From contig OX637290.1 in the NCBI GenBank assembly GCA_951799445.1, positions 3,350,501-3,414,500 of the forward strand: DNA of 64,000 nt, in the 5' to 3' direction. Each line of letters begins with the position of its first letter. Within the stretch, counting starts at the first letter, position 1. Below are positions 13,889 to 23,593 of the stretch, piece by piece. Under the pieces are notes generated by a model. The model saw nothing but the letters and a program-made list of their open reading frames with translations, searched no databases and had not been told where the DNA came from. Source of the DNA: Pseudisothecium myosuroides. Lineage: Eukaryota; Streptophyta; Bryopsida; Hypnales; Lembophyllaceae. Position numbers and translations under genes: made by a program.

Positions 13889-14625
13889 AGAAGGAAATAG
13901 GCAGGAAGTCGAGCTTCTGGGCACTCCTTGCAAAAACTGTAATAATTTTTTGCTCAAAGAGTTACGGTGAAAACCACCATTCCATCCTGAGCCCAGCTAC
14001 TGAACAAGTGTGAATCACCTGTTTACACGACAATCCACCGTCTGGATTGTGATATTATAACATTTGATGAGCAGTATTTTACACAAAGTCGGCTCAGTTT
14101 TGTCCACGTCGACTCTTTGGGGATTTATGGTGGTCGGAGCACAAGTCAGATGTTTGCGGGAATCGACAATGACATAGTAAGCCAACATAAGAGTGAGGGG
14201 GAAAAAAAAATCCGACAAAAACGCGAAATCCATGCTGCGGTTGCATTCCGAAGCGCCAGGATTCCTGGCAGAGCTCGTCGCCCAACGGCGTACGGACCTC
14301 AGAGCGCCAGCCTGGTGCCGGTTCCTCAGGCAGTCACGCTTCCAGGTGTCCGGCGCGGCTCCCAAGACAGTGGCCCCCAAGACCCCAACGGGGACTTCAA
14401 CGACTGGTCCAAAGCCCAGAATAGGGGCAACGGTAACCGCCGCGGCATGAGGACAATGGCAGGTGATAACAGCGGACCGCACTTACAAACAGAATTGAAA
14501 ATGTAAAGCTTTGAATTTCAAGAATCCAAATGAAGGTCACAAGGAAAAGTTCGCACTACTAATAACCAACTCAAAATTGCTACACCCCCCAAAAAAGAGC
14601 TGCCAAGGAAAAAAACAAAACTGAC
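13889..14625. other. 3' flank of the piggyBac element, no clear gene
   Basis: This is element DNA between its left end and the inserted palindrome. Open frames exist on both strands at about 14015-14506, in a GC-richer patch at 14225-14470, but neither resembles a known protein and they overlap each other. I treat this as non-coding element sequence. Confidence 0.4.
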
Positions 14626-14986
14626 TACATCACAAAGTTTAGACCCTACGATTTGGCAACAATTATCGTGCGGTTATCGTTGTTTCATGGGTTCGTACTA
14701 TAATCGCACTGACTCAATGTATTTTTACGCACTAAATCAATGCGAAAACAATGAATATCAATAGTGTACGGTTTATGTACTTTAACTATACAATTGTTGT
14801 ATCAAAACTGCACAACAATCATATAGTTAAAGTACATAAACCGTACGCTATTGATATTCATTGTTTTTGCACTGATTCAGTGCGTAAAAATACACTGAGT
14901 CAATGCGATTATGGTACGAACCCATGAAACAACGATAACCGCACGATAATTGTTGCCAAATCGTAGGGTCTAAACTTTGTGATGTA
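14626..14986. mobile_element. Foldback (palindromic) MITE, copy A
   Basis: An almost perfect palindrome of about 360 bp centred near 14806, bordered by TA on both sides (TACATCACAAAG at the left, its complement CTTTGTGATGTA at the right). It sits inside the piggyBac element's 3' flank, so it inserted later than that element. The outer 70-75 bp of each arm (containing GTTTAGACCCTACG and GGTTATCGTTGTTTCATGGG) match copy B at 59258-59537, whereas the inner arms differ. TA borders suggest mobilisation by a Tc1/mariner-type or similar transposase. It has no coding content. Confidence 0.8.
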
Positions 14987-15318
14987 TTCTAATCTGGAGC
15001 GCTAGCTACTTCCACAGCCTTCCGCCTCTGCGCGCCAAGCGTGACCGAGTCCGCTGCGTATTTACTACACTGTGGCCGGATTTACTTCATCCAGTAATGT
15101 GCTGCCGTCACTCCCAGTTGCACCTAAGTCCTCGAAGTCTAGCGTGCGAGCGTTGGAAACAGAGAATCGGCGCCGCGCAGCCAAGTTCTTCGCCACACGG
15201 ATTGCACCGGGCATCGGGCAGCTACTCTCAGCGCTAGGTGATCGTGCACCGTCTGTCTCAATTAGCCAATCTGATAGGCACAAGAAGATTTGAGTTACAG
15301 CGCTGCTACCTTGAGGGC

Positions 15319-18300
15319 CTACTTGCGGCAACTGTGAATAATGACGTAGCAGGATTTTCGGCACATAAATACTGATCCACAGGCGCGGTAGTAGCTGTTC
15401 TGCTTCCGTCGACAGCGGATGCATCGCCGAGCTAAATTTGGGTGAGACTCTGGATAATGCAGGATGTCCGGATTACGGTCCCCCACGTGAACTAATCGTG
15501 GAAGAGGAAACTTGGGCTCAATGAGCGCTTGGGCAATCTTATAATAAAATTGCTTTCGTAAACCTAATTGGTCCGGCCTCCCACGCATATGTTCAGTGAA
15601 CAGAACCCAACTATTCTGCAGGCTGGAGTCTAGAACAAAAAAAAACATTTTGTGCCACCATTTGTGACTGTGAAATTGACAGCTATAATCTCTCCGCATT
15701 TGATCTACAACATCTACCCCCTTCATATTCTCCGAGTACTCCAGTTGCTGCGGGGTAGTATTCACGTCGTCATGACTACTATTCACCCAACGCTTGCATG
15801 TAGGAGGACCTGGAGCTACTGGATCTGCACTAGTGCTCAAGAAAATGACTGGCTTGGAGTCAAACCATGCAGTAGCTGCCATGTGGTGGTCCTCATGAAT
15901 GAGCCAAAAGAGAGTTGAACGAGGGTGTTCATCTCTCTTGAAGCCGCAGAGAAGGGACGGTACACCAATTCGCGGCCCTTTCAACGTTCCCGTGGCGTAA
16001 GTTCCAAGGTCAAGCAACTTTTCAAACAACAAGGGAGACGTAAAGAAATTATCTACTACTACGACATGCTTGCGGTACTCAAGGCCACTCATAAGCTTCA
16101 AGACTACATTCTCACTTTGGCCCACCTCTACATCTCCCTGCTTGCCCAAGTACGGAATCACATTGTAGATATAGTGAGACTGCGTGGATACAGCAGCCCA
16201 AAATTTAAAGCCATACTTTGTAGGCTTTGCTGGCATATATTGCCTAAACCCAGAATAATGCCCTTTGTATGCTACCATCATTTCGTCCACTGTGATGTAC
16301 CTACCGGGGTTATACAGCTCCTTGGATCTCTTCACAAAGTGATCAATCATAAACCTAACCTTTCCTATTTTATCATATTGGAGATGCTTCCTATCGGTTT
16401 GAAGTGAGTCATTGTTTGTCACGTGCAGACAACAAAGCAAGGCCTCGAATCGCACACGACTTAGAACCTTTGGAATCACTGGGCATCTGTAAAATGGATC
16501 CCTCTTCCAATAATCCCTAATTGTGGAAAACTGTTTGATGGCCATGAAGATGACGCACCCCAGCCAGACTCTAATCTCACCAGGACATGTGTCAAACCAC
16601 CCCTCTCGACCATTGGTCCTATTTGGGTACTTGTAAGATGGCTGTGCAGCATAGCGATCCGTTTCCCCTACCAAGCGCCCTGTCACGGCCTCATCAAAAA
16701 AAAGTTCAAAAAAATGAATGGGAGGTTGCGTGGCCCTAGTCAATCTACGTGTAGCGCCGGGTTCTGGTCCCTCAAATGTACTACGGTCACCAAGCAATGT
16801 CTCTCTACTTTGACCCCAGTGGGCATCATCGTACCTCGCACGGATGTAGTCAGTCCATACCCGCGCATCCGCCATACGAAAGTGACGGTAAAAGTTCACA
16901 TCTAGGGACTCAGGTGCCGATAAATGGACGCTCTCCTCATCCTCTAATTGAAAGTCAGGGTTCGAATCATCCGAATCATTACCTGTGAAATCTCGCATCT
17001 CAGCCATCCAGCTCGAATCCACGGAGTCGCTTGTGAAACCATCCCACGGTGTCATGGGACTGTAGCTCCTCGGCTCGTTTGACTCTCCTGGAGGCACTTC
17101 GTCCGTAGCAACACGCTGAATCAACCTTTGGGGCGTGCTCACCTCTTCCGAAATGCAGGGCTGCAACTCTGCGGGTTTCCTCTTAACGTCGACGCTACCG
17201 TCATGTGCCTCGGATCGCTGTGGTGAATGCGGTCCCCTCCTGGTGTACCCCTCTAGTCTCGGCGCCATGTATTCTAATGAATGGCACTCGCTGACAACCA
17301 CCTTGTGCCAGCTAATGGGCGCCTGGAATTGTACCCCAAACCATTGCACCCCCTCCTCCCACCAAACCTGCTCCACATCACCCAAAAACGACTTCACATT
17401 CGCCCACTGACTACTATTGTAGCCTAGAATCTCAAGGTCGACCCATACGTTCTGAGGCAGCTGCGCTCCGAATTGCCCATAAACTGACCCTGGCATGCAT
17501 TGTTGTGCCTGGGGCGGACGATCTTCCCTCTGATTGCTTTCATGGAATGTCTTCGGTGCCGCAGAGGAACAGCCGACATGCCCTTCATGCACCGCTGCAG
17601 GGGCGACAACATGAGGCACGGGGAAGGCAGCAGGTGCACCGTCATCATCCGCCAAATCTGTTACAGCGTGCAGCCAGTCATGGACAAAAGCGGCATTCTC
17701 AAATTGTTCCACTAAATTCACCGCCACTCTACCTGTTGCATAATTTCGAGCCCGAGGTCGCGTGGGCTCAAAGTCAGAGCTGTTGTTGCTTTCGACTGTA
17801 CACGGACTCTGCTGCGCATTGTACCGGGCCCCAATCAACGGACCCGCTCCGGACCTTCCATGTCGCGCAGGCACCCCAACTGGTGTATGCGGGCTTCCGC
17901 GAGATTGACGATTGCCTGGCGCACGTTTTCGGAGGACAAGCGGAGAATTGCGGTCCACGGTGATCGTGGGTGCGGCCCAGTCACTTTGCGTACCTTCGCG
18001 GATGCTATTCCTACGCCTCCCTCCATGGCGCCCGCCTCGCCCGCCCCGTTGAGGAGTGGGTGAATTCCGACAGTGTTCTTGTCCTTCAGCCGCGGGTGAT
18101 CGGTCTGCAATCCTCCCGCCTCGCCTCCCTCCACGACGTCCTCCCGTTCGCCCTCTCCCCTGTCCCTCCCCTGCATTGGAGTTCCCTTCAATTAGGGTTT
18201 GGTTCTGACGGGGACTCCGAATCGCTTGCGCTGGTGCTGAGCTCATGCGCCCTACGTTTCCTTCCAGGTCGTCGGCTTCCCTCAATTGGAGCTGCGCGGA

Positions 18301-18525
18301 GTCGGCGGTGAGTGCTACGACCGGCTGAGAGCGTCCTTCTCGGGCGTGGATCAGAGCTCGCCCAATTCTGCCCCTGTCTTGGGGCGAGCGCTTCTTCAGT
18401 CGTGACTGCGCCATCCGCCGGGCCGCGTCCTTCATCGCTTCTGGAATCCGGCCACCACCTCTCGTAGATGAAGCAGTCAATGTCCGATGGGAGGCCTCGT
18501 GGATGCCCTCTAGGAAATCGTTCAC
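15319..18525 (-). CDS. PiggyBac-type transposase, 1068 aa
   Basis: DDE transposase expected to cut and paste an element at TTAA sites in the nucleus. The C-terminal half matches the piggyBac family (DDE_Tnp_1_7). The domain opens near residue 620 with FFELFFDEAVTGRLVGETDR. The catalytic aspartates are readable as VDEMM (D747), VVDNFFTS (D825) and GVDVVDQM (D938 and D941). The spacing of 78 between the first two equals that of the moth enzyme (D268/D346). The last 35 residues form a cysteine-rich domain, CIRC...YYRAC...MCRKSC...IIH, although one of the usual cysteines of this domain appears to be Val (ACGSV). The first ~550 residues are an unusual extension, low-complexity and arginine/glycine-rich at about 118-175. 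There are no stops or frameshifts, so it may be active or domesticated. The ATG at 18525 is the first in frame; an upstream spliced exon is possible. Confidence 0.88.
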   Translation of the reverse strand: MNDFLEGIHEASHRTLTASSTRGGGRIPEAMKDAARRMAQSRLKKRSPQDRGRIGRALIHAREGRSQPVVALTADSAQLQLREADDLEGNVGRMSSAPAQAIRSPRQNQTLIEGNSNAGEGQGRGRTGGRRGGRRGGRIADRSPAAEGQEHCRNSPTPQRGGRGGRHGGRRRNSIREGTQSDWAAPTITVDRNSPLVLRKRAPGNRQSRGSPHTPVGVPARHGRSGAGPLIGARYNAQQSPCTVESNNSSDFEPTRPRARNYATGRVAVNLVEQFENAAFVHDWLHAVTDLADDDGAPAAFPVPHVVAPAAVHEGHVGCSSAAPKTFHESNQREDRPPQAQQCMPGSVYGQFGAQLPQNVWVDLEILGYNSSQWANVKSFLGDVEQVWWEEGVQWFGVQFQAPISWHKVVVSECHSLEYMAPRLEGYTRRGPHSPQRSEAHDGSVDVKRKPAELQPCISEEVSTPQRLIQRVATDEVPPGESNEPRSYSPMTPWDGFTSDSVDSSWMAEMRDFTGNDSDDSNPDFQLEDEESVHLSAPESLDVNFYRHFRMADARVWTDYIRARYDDAHWGQSRETLLGDRSTFEGPEPGATRRLTRATQPPIHFFELFFDEAVTGRLVGETDRYAAQPSYKYPNRTNGREGWFDTCPGEIRVWLGCVIFMAIKQFSTIRDYWKRDPFYRCPVIPKVLSRVRFEALLCCLHVTNNDSLQTDRKHLQYDKIGKVRFMIDHFVKRSKELYNPGRYITVDEMMVAYKGHYSGFRQYMPAKPTKYGFKFWAAVSTQSHYIYNVIPYLGKQGDVEVGQSENVVLKLMSGLEYRKHVVVVDNFFTSPLLFEKLLDLGTYATGTLKGPRIGVPSLLCGFKRDEHPRSTLFWLIHEDHHMAATAWFDSKPVIFLSTSADPVAPGPPTCKRWVNSSHDDVNTTPQQLEYSENMKGVDVVDQMRRDYSCQFHSHKWWHKMFFFVLDSSLQNSWVLFTEHMRGRPDQLGLRKQFYYKIAQALIEPKFPLPRLVHVGDRNPDILHYPESHPNLARRCIRCRRKQNSYYRACGSVFMCRKSCYVIIHSCRK

Positions 18526-19057
18526 TCCAATGCAGTAGCCTGCCTATCTGCCTGCCAAATAAGTATCGCCAATTTCGCGCTTCTGGCACTCCGACAAGCC
18601 ACCAGTGATTCAACCAAGGCGTCGGAAGAGCATATAGGAAGTCCTCATTCAAGCACCTGCTCACTATGCGTGCTGTCTGGATGCTTGTTTTACGTTCGTG
18701 GTAAGCCCATCTAAATAGTCTCTCAGAAACTGCAGCTACCTCTTCCGGGGATGGTCTTCCATCGCACGTCTGCACCACGGTGGACGCCATCGCCGCCAGA
18801 GTTTGCAATCTTCCTGTCCTTCCGACACTAGTTTGTTGAGAGGAAGGAGTGGCATGGAAGTGGCAAACCCTCCCCTCGCTTGTATCCGTCCAAAATGTCA
18901 CAAACATCATTCCCCAGCCAACCCCACTACCAATTCCGAAACTAGCAGGCATCTCCATCCGCGCTAACAAACTACTTCCGGACAGCCTAAGCGAGTGCGC
19001 GTCGTGGAAGACCGCAGGCAGGAAGACAAAGACTGAGGATCCAAAGCTAAAGCACAC
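18188..19057 (-). other. 289-aa open frame upstream of and overlapping the transposase
   Basis: An open frame inside the piggyBac element that overlaps the transposase start in another phase for about 340 bp. Its middle portion (ATG at 18790 to about 18540) reads as a plausible folded protein, containing SPEEVAAVSERLFRWAYHER and NWRYLFGRQIGRLLHW. The part overlapping the transposase looks like a shadow. It could be a 5' exon or frame-shifted N-terminus of the transposase, a second element protein, or chance. No known family was recognised. Confidence 0.35.
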
Positions 19058-19303
19058 TCAACGGCCAGTCACCGGTCATATCCGATCAGAATTGCCTACA
19101 CCGGACTGTTCTTGGTCAGGACTGCGTACAACAAATCCAGCGCAGTGCAATTATGGCACCCAACCGCACATCGGGCACGCGTCGCGGCATGATTCAGCAT
19201 TCTTCTAAACCCTAAATCGATCTTGTACAGGGCTCAATCGAAATTCCGCCAATGCTGCGACAAAAAAAAATTTGGATTCCCAGCAACCGGAAAATGTCCC
19301 CTC

Positions 19304-19320
19304 TGACGTTCAAGGGTTAA
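19304..19320 (-). repeat. Right terminal repeat of the piggyBac element
   Basis: TGACGTTCAAGGGTTAA, the inverted partner of 13872-13888, ending in the TTAA target. Confidence 0.68.
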
Positions 19321-19583
19321 GTCCACAATACTTGCATAAAAAACAGCCTCAATTCTAGCATTGCCTTGGCAAACTTCAATCGCTAATTTGGAGACACTTG
19401 GCATCAAAGTACAACTCATCACGAATAACACTAGAGTGCCCTGTGCCAACGACACAACCAAAATAATAGTAAAAGCAATTTTCCAATTTTTTTAACTCAT
19501 AAAAAATTTCAAATTCAATACGTCTTTAGTCCCACTAAAACCTCCAAATCGGACATAGTGTGTACCACTAACTCGCTTCATTT

Positions 19584-19689
19584 ATTGATTTTGATCATTG
19601 AGCAAGCAATCTAAAATTCAAATCACATGTGTATCTACTCTACCTTCCATTTCACATTGCTTGCTCAATGATCAACAATCAAAATCAAT
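19584..19689. repeat. Inverted repeat (foldback) beside a MITE
   Basis: The arm 19584-19610 (contains ATTGAGCAAGCAAT) is the complement of 19656-19689 apart from a 7-bp insertion in the right arm. It directly abuts the 192-bp MITE that starts at 19689. No gene. Confidence 0.65.
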
Positions 19690-19880
19690 AGAGTTAATGG
19701 CAAAGTTGTCCTATGTATGTGAACCTGTGTTAGAGGAAGGTTTAACTAAGAATAGAATAAAACAAACACAACACCAAACTCAATCAGACCTGAGTTTGGG
19801 TGCTCTAGGGAGTTTGATCCTGTGTTTTTCCAGAACTCCGACTCCTGCTCCCACGTTTGCTCACTTTACAATTAATACTA
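19689..19880. mobile_element. 192-bp MITE, TAGAGTTAAT family, copy 1
   Basis: Begins TAGAGTTAAT and ends ATTAATACTA, a degraded inverted repeat. About 192 bp long and clearly homologous to 23402-23593, with shared blocks such as 'gcaaagttgtcct', 'accaaactcaatcagac' and 'tgagtttgggtgctct'. TA at both ends suggests a TA target duplication. Non-coding. Confidence 0.7.
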
Positions 19881-19967
19881 ATAAATGAAACCTTTTTAGT
19901 GGTACAAACCCTAAACTGATTTGGAATTTTTTAGTGGGATTGAGGGAGTATCTTTTTTTGCCGTGAG

Positions 19968-20089
19968 TTAGAATGCCACAAAACAAAGCCTGTGCACCCC
20001 TCCTTGTTGAGGGCTTCCCAACAGTACCAAAAATGCAATTGGAGACACATGGTTTTGGAGATATCACCGTAACAAACAAACAACCTAAC
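19968..20089. repeat. Dispersed repeat shared with 58925-59046
   Basis: Shared blocks in the same orientation: 'acaaaacaaagc', 'tgcaccc', 'ccttgt', 'gttttggagat', 'taacaaacaa'. It ends right at the TTAA of the element at 20090, so that element inserted into or beside it. Confidence 0.55.
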
Positions 20090-21087
20090 TTAACCCCTAA
20101 AGGACCAAGCCATTTTCAGGCTCAAAAACCACTGAAAACTATCATTTCTGCTGTGATCACTCCCTATAACCAAAAAACTTTTTTTTTACAATTTAACCGT
20201 AGGATCTTGTACTTCACTTGTCTCATATCATGTAGTAGAAATTTCAAGAAATTTGACCGTTCCGATTGGAAGATATTAGCATTCAAAATTGGAAAAAGAA
20301 TTTTTTTTGAAATGTTTTCTGCAATTTTAGATGACTTTGACGGCCATTTTTGGATTTTTTTGCACTACACACCATAAAGTTAAATTTTTTTATGTTGAAC
20401 ATTTGAGTTGAGAGTCAGGGAAAAAAATTTCAGCATATCAAAACTTGATTTTCACATATAAAAAAATTGTTAAGTAGAAGTAGGTCCAAAATTGAACAAA
20501 ACACAAAATTGTTAATAGCTCTTAGGTGGAATTAAAACACCATAATCCCAATGGTGGGATTGTTTTTGCAAACAAACTAAACCTTGTCAAAAAAAAAATT
20601 GAAAAAAAATTGAAAATTGCATCAAAAAATGAATTCTATAAGTTAGTTTTTTTGAAGATGCTTAGATTGTCCGAAAAACAAGAATGTCCATAACATTTTC
20701 ATTCTGAGTTTAAATTGAATGAATCAAAGCTTCAAATGTAGACAAAAACATGATCTTCAAGGAAATTTTTTTATTTTAAAAAAATCATTTTTTTTTCCTG
20801 CCCGATGAACTACTTTTTTGCTTTAGAATGGCATAACTTTTGCTCCCGGCACTACAAGAGAAAGGGGTGTTTTAAGTAGTGTCCTAGACATCACGTCTTT
20901 TAAGTAACGTCTTTTAAATAAGTTTTTAAGTAAAATTTTACTAAAAAGATCGGTGAAAAAATATATATATTTTTAGAAAGCTAATGTGATTTCCTATCTT
21001 CAAAAAATGTTTCAAAAATTTCAGGTCGCACGAGCCTGCCCGAAATCCCAAGTGTCCCCGAGGGAACTTTGGTTCTTTAGGGGTTAA
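20090..21087. mobile_element. TTAA-flanked non-autonomous element, family 1, copy 1
   Basis: 998 bp from TTAA at 20090 to TTAA at 21084. The ends are TTAACCCCTAAAGGACCAA at the left and (reverse complement) TTAACCCCTAAAGAACCAA at the right. The AT-rich interior is homologous to the copies at 43207, 46069 and 57689. No long ORF. TTAA plus CCC-starting ends are piggyBac hallmarks, so I infer a piggyBac-mobilised MITE; the transposase responsible is unknown. Confidence 0.78.
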
Positions 21088-22116
21088 GGCATGGATGTTG
21101 CGGCCCAAGTATTGCTTTTCATATTGACCTTAATTTAGATTTAAAGTCAATATTGAAAGACCCATTGAGTCCATTTGATCGAGTTTGGAGCTTGAATTAG
21201 GGCAAAACATACCTTGATGTACAAATGGGCACAAATGTTTGATTCTTCTCGAAGTGAGATATTTGCACTAAATATTGTTTAAATTTTTTTTTTATTAACA
21301 TTGCATAGTATATCATGTAATCATACACATACCAAATTTCATAAGTAAAAGTGGGGTTTGATATAAGCTGCTTGAAGCTATTTGCCATGCCCCCACCCAA
21401 TATAGTTTTTGATTTGTTTTATTCGATTGATACATTTTAAATTTCTACAAAAGTACATGTGTCAAATTTTCAAAAAGATTCATTTAGAAATGAACTTCAT
21501 AGAAACTTGGCACATTTCCAATTGTCAACTTAGTGAACAATTGTCCTTTTGTGGTAAATGAAATTAGATTAGAGTAAAGGCCAAGACTCAATGTGGATTT
21601 TTTAACTATAAGACTATAGCAATATGTTTAGAGAATTGATATTAGTTAAAAGTTAGGTGTGTTTTGTAAAAATATCATGGTCAGTCAAATGGACTTTAGT
21701 TGGTTTTATCTAAAATCAAATTAGTTCATAACTAGAAGGCTCAGTCTAATTGAGTTATATCATTAAGAACTTGAAATAAATAAATAAGTTAGAAACAAAA
21801 AGCAACGAAGAACCACTTAAAGACACACTTTACACTTGAGGTAGAACAATTAAAAACATATTTGATTTACTGTATGTTCAAGTTAGTTTTGTAAATAATT
21901 AGGGAAAAATTAAAATATGTCTAATATGAAAAATTGTACAACTATTCCTAAAAATTTGAGAAAATTTCACTGCTCCCAATTTTAAATACCCAAAAATGAT
22001 TCTTCTTAAAAAGATTTAGACCCCCCCCATTTTTGTGCATAAATAAAAAAACTCATTCCACTTCATTAAAGTGAATTTAAAAATTCAAAAAATTCAAAAA
22101 TTTGGAGGACTAATGT
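21088..22116. other. AT-rich spacer, nothing recognised
   Basis: No gene and no clear repeat border. The ACTAATGT at 22109-22116 is the left target duplication of the next element. Confidence 0.4.
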
Positions 22117-22680
22117 CTCGGGGGGGGCACCTAGTATTTTACTACAAACCACGTGCAAACAAGTGGTTTCTAATGAACTATAATTTCAACTTAAAATTTT
22201 GAGGGTTGCTTAATAATGACTATAGGTTTCTATTGCCAAAATTTCAAACTAAAATAATAGTTGAAATGATTTGTACAAGAGGTTGAAAATGGCCTAAAAC
22301 GGCATGTTTTTCAACTCAAATATTTATAGAGATCACATTTAGATGACCATTGCATCAATACTCAACTCAAAATGAACTTTCAATAGAGAGCTATTTTTAG
22401 GAATTTTTTGTTCATTTTTTAGACAATTTTTTAGGATATAATATAGGGGTGTGAAAGTTATTTTTCAGTTGTACAGTGTATCTAATTACTTCAAAAATTT
22501 ATAACTAATTATCATTAACAAATAAAAATATCAATAATTCGAAACATAAACTTTTGAAGTAGGAAAATCTAGTCATATTTTTTTTATTTCATTTTATTTA
22601 AATTTTAGGATATAATATAGGGGGTCCAAAGTTTTGTTCGCACGTGTTTTCTAATGGACACTCTAAGTGACCCCCCCGAG
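22117..22680. mobile_element. hAT-like MITE with 8-bp target duplication
   Basis: 564 bp with inverted ends CTCGGGGGGGGCACCTAG (22117-22134) and CTAAGTGACCCCCCCGAG (22663-22680), 16 of 18 paired. It is flanked by a perfect direct 8-bp duplication ACTAATGT at 22109-22116 and 22681-22688. An 8-bp duplication is typical of hAT elements. No transposase ORF; subterminal CACGTG motifs occur near both ends. Confidence 0.78.
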
Positions 22681-22688
22681 ACTAATGT

Positions 22689-23401
22689 GCCAAAAGTGAG
22701 AAAAATTAGTTGAAGGTGTCAAATTGTTGAAATTTCAAAATTAAATAATTTTGACACGGGGGCGAATTTTGACCTAAGCGTAGGATACTTGAGAGGTATA
22801 CCTTCTTTTTTTACTTCGTCATCTCATATTTGAACTAGCTTTTCATCCCATATTTAAACTTTTTTTTGTAAGTTATCCTCCGAAAGATGCTGGAAATGAA
22901 TTTATATTGAGCTACTATAAATTGATTTTTAGTTCATTTGGATAGGTGACAACGAAGTAAAAAATGAAGCAAACCTTTATGTACCAACAATTGAAATTTG
23001 GACAAAGGAAGATGAAGCAAAAAATGAACAAATGTTTATAAAAATTTGACACAAAATAGAGACATTCAATTGTTAACCTTTGTGAAAATATAGAAAAATA
23101 TGATTGGATGCCCAAATCAAAAGTTATGCTATCCGAAAAAGTTTGGGGAGTTTTGGCAAATTTGGTGTCGCCTGGAGATTTCTTCACCTAATTTTGAAAT
23201 TAGGCATGTATATAACTAACAAGATGTAATATACTATTGTCAAAACAACTACTACTTTTATTGCAAGAATCTCATTCTAAATCTAGAAGTGTAAATTCTA
23301 CTAGTCATGTTGGGCAAGCTTAAAAAAAAACATTTTTGTCTAACTCAAATCTATTATCTTGGATTTGCAATCTCAAAATGCTTGAAATTTTTTCCACATA
23401 T
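22689..23401. other. AT-rich spacer with degenerate element DNA
   Basis: No gene. The last 70 bases, up to 23401, resemble the interior of TTAA family 1 ('tttgcaatctcaaaatgcttgaaattttttccacata'-like), so the next MITE probably landed in an old family-1 copy. Confidence 0.35.
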
Positions 23402-23593
23402 TAGAGTTAATCGCAAAGTTGTCCTGTATTTGAGAACCTGTATCAAAAGAAGGTTTAACTGAGAATAGAACAAAACAAACACGGCACCAAACTCAATCAG
23501 ACTTGAGTTTGGGTGCTCTATGGAGTTTGGCCCTCTATTTTTTGAAAACTCCGGCTCCTGGTCCCGTGTTTGCTCACTTCATGATTAACTCTA
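23402..23593. mobile_element. 192-bp MITE, TAGAGTTAAT family, copy 2
   Basis: Intact inverted ends TAGAGTTAAT (23402-23411) and ATTAACTCTA (23584-23593). Homologous throughout to 19689-19880. Non-coding; TA borders fit a Tc1/mariner-type target. Confidence 0.75.

Larger units (their letters stand above)
13872..19320 (-). mobile_element. Candidate complete piggyBac element
   Basis: A 5.45-kb interval bounded by TTAA at 13872-13875 and 19317-19320, the invariant piggyBac target duplication. Just inside are matching ends starting CCC: CCCCTGTGCGTCA at the left and (reverse complement) CCCTTGAACGTCA at the right, 10 of 13 identical. Within it the minus strand encodes an uninterrupted 1068-residue piggyBac transposase (15319-18525). 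Non-coding flanks of about 1.4 kb (transposase 3' side) and 0.8 kb (5' side) lie between the ORF and the ends. A palindromic MITE (14626-14986) is inserted in the 3' flank. The ends were found by eye; the TTAA, the CCC starts and the paired orientation fit the superfamily, but copies elsewhere are needed to prove the borders. Confidence 0.72.

Noticed and set aside
14117..14506. 129-residue plus frame in the piggyBac 3' flank
   Set aside because: A rival frame occupies the opposite strand, there is no known domain, and the GC-richer patch explains the openness.
15065..15424. 119-residue minus frame at the transposase 3' end
   Set aside because: It overlaps the transposase in another phase and resembles no known protein; probably a shadow plus 3' flank.
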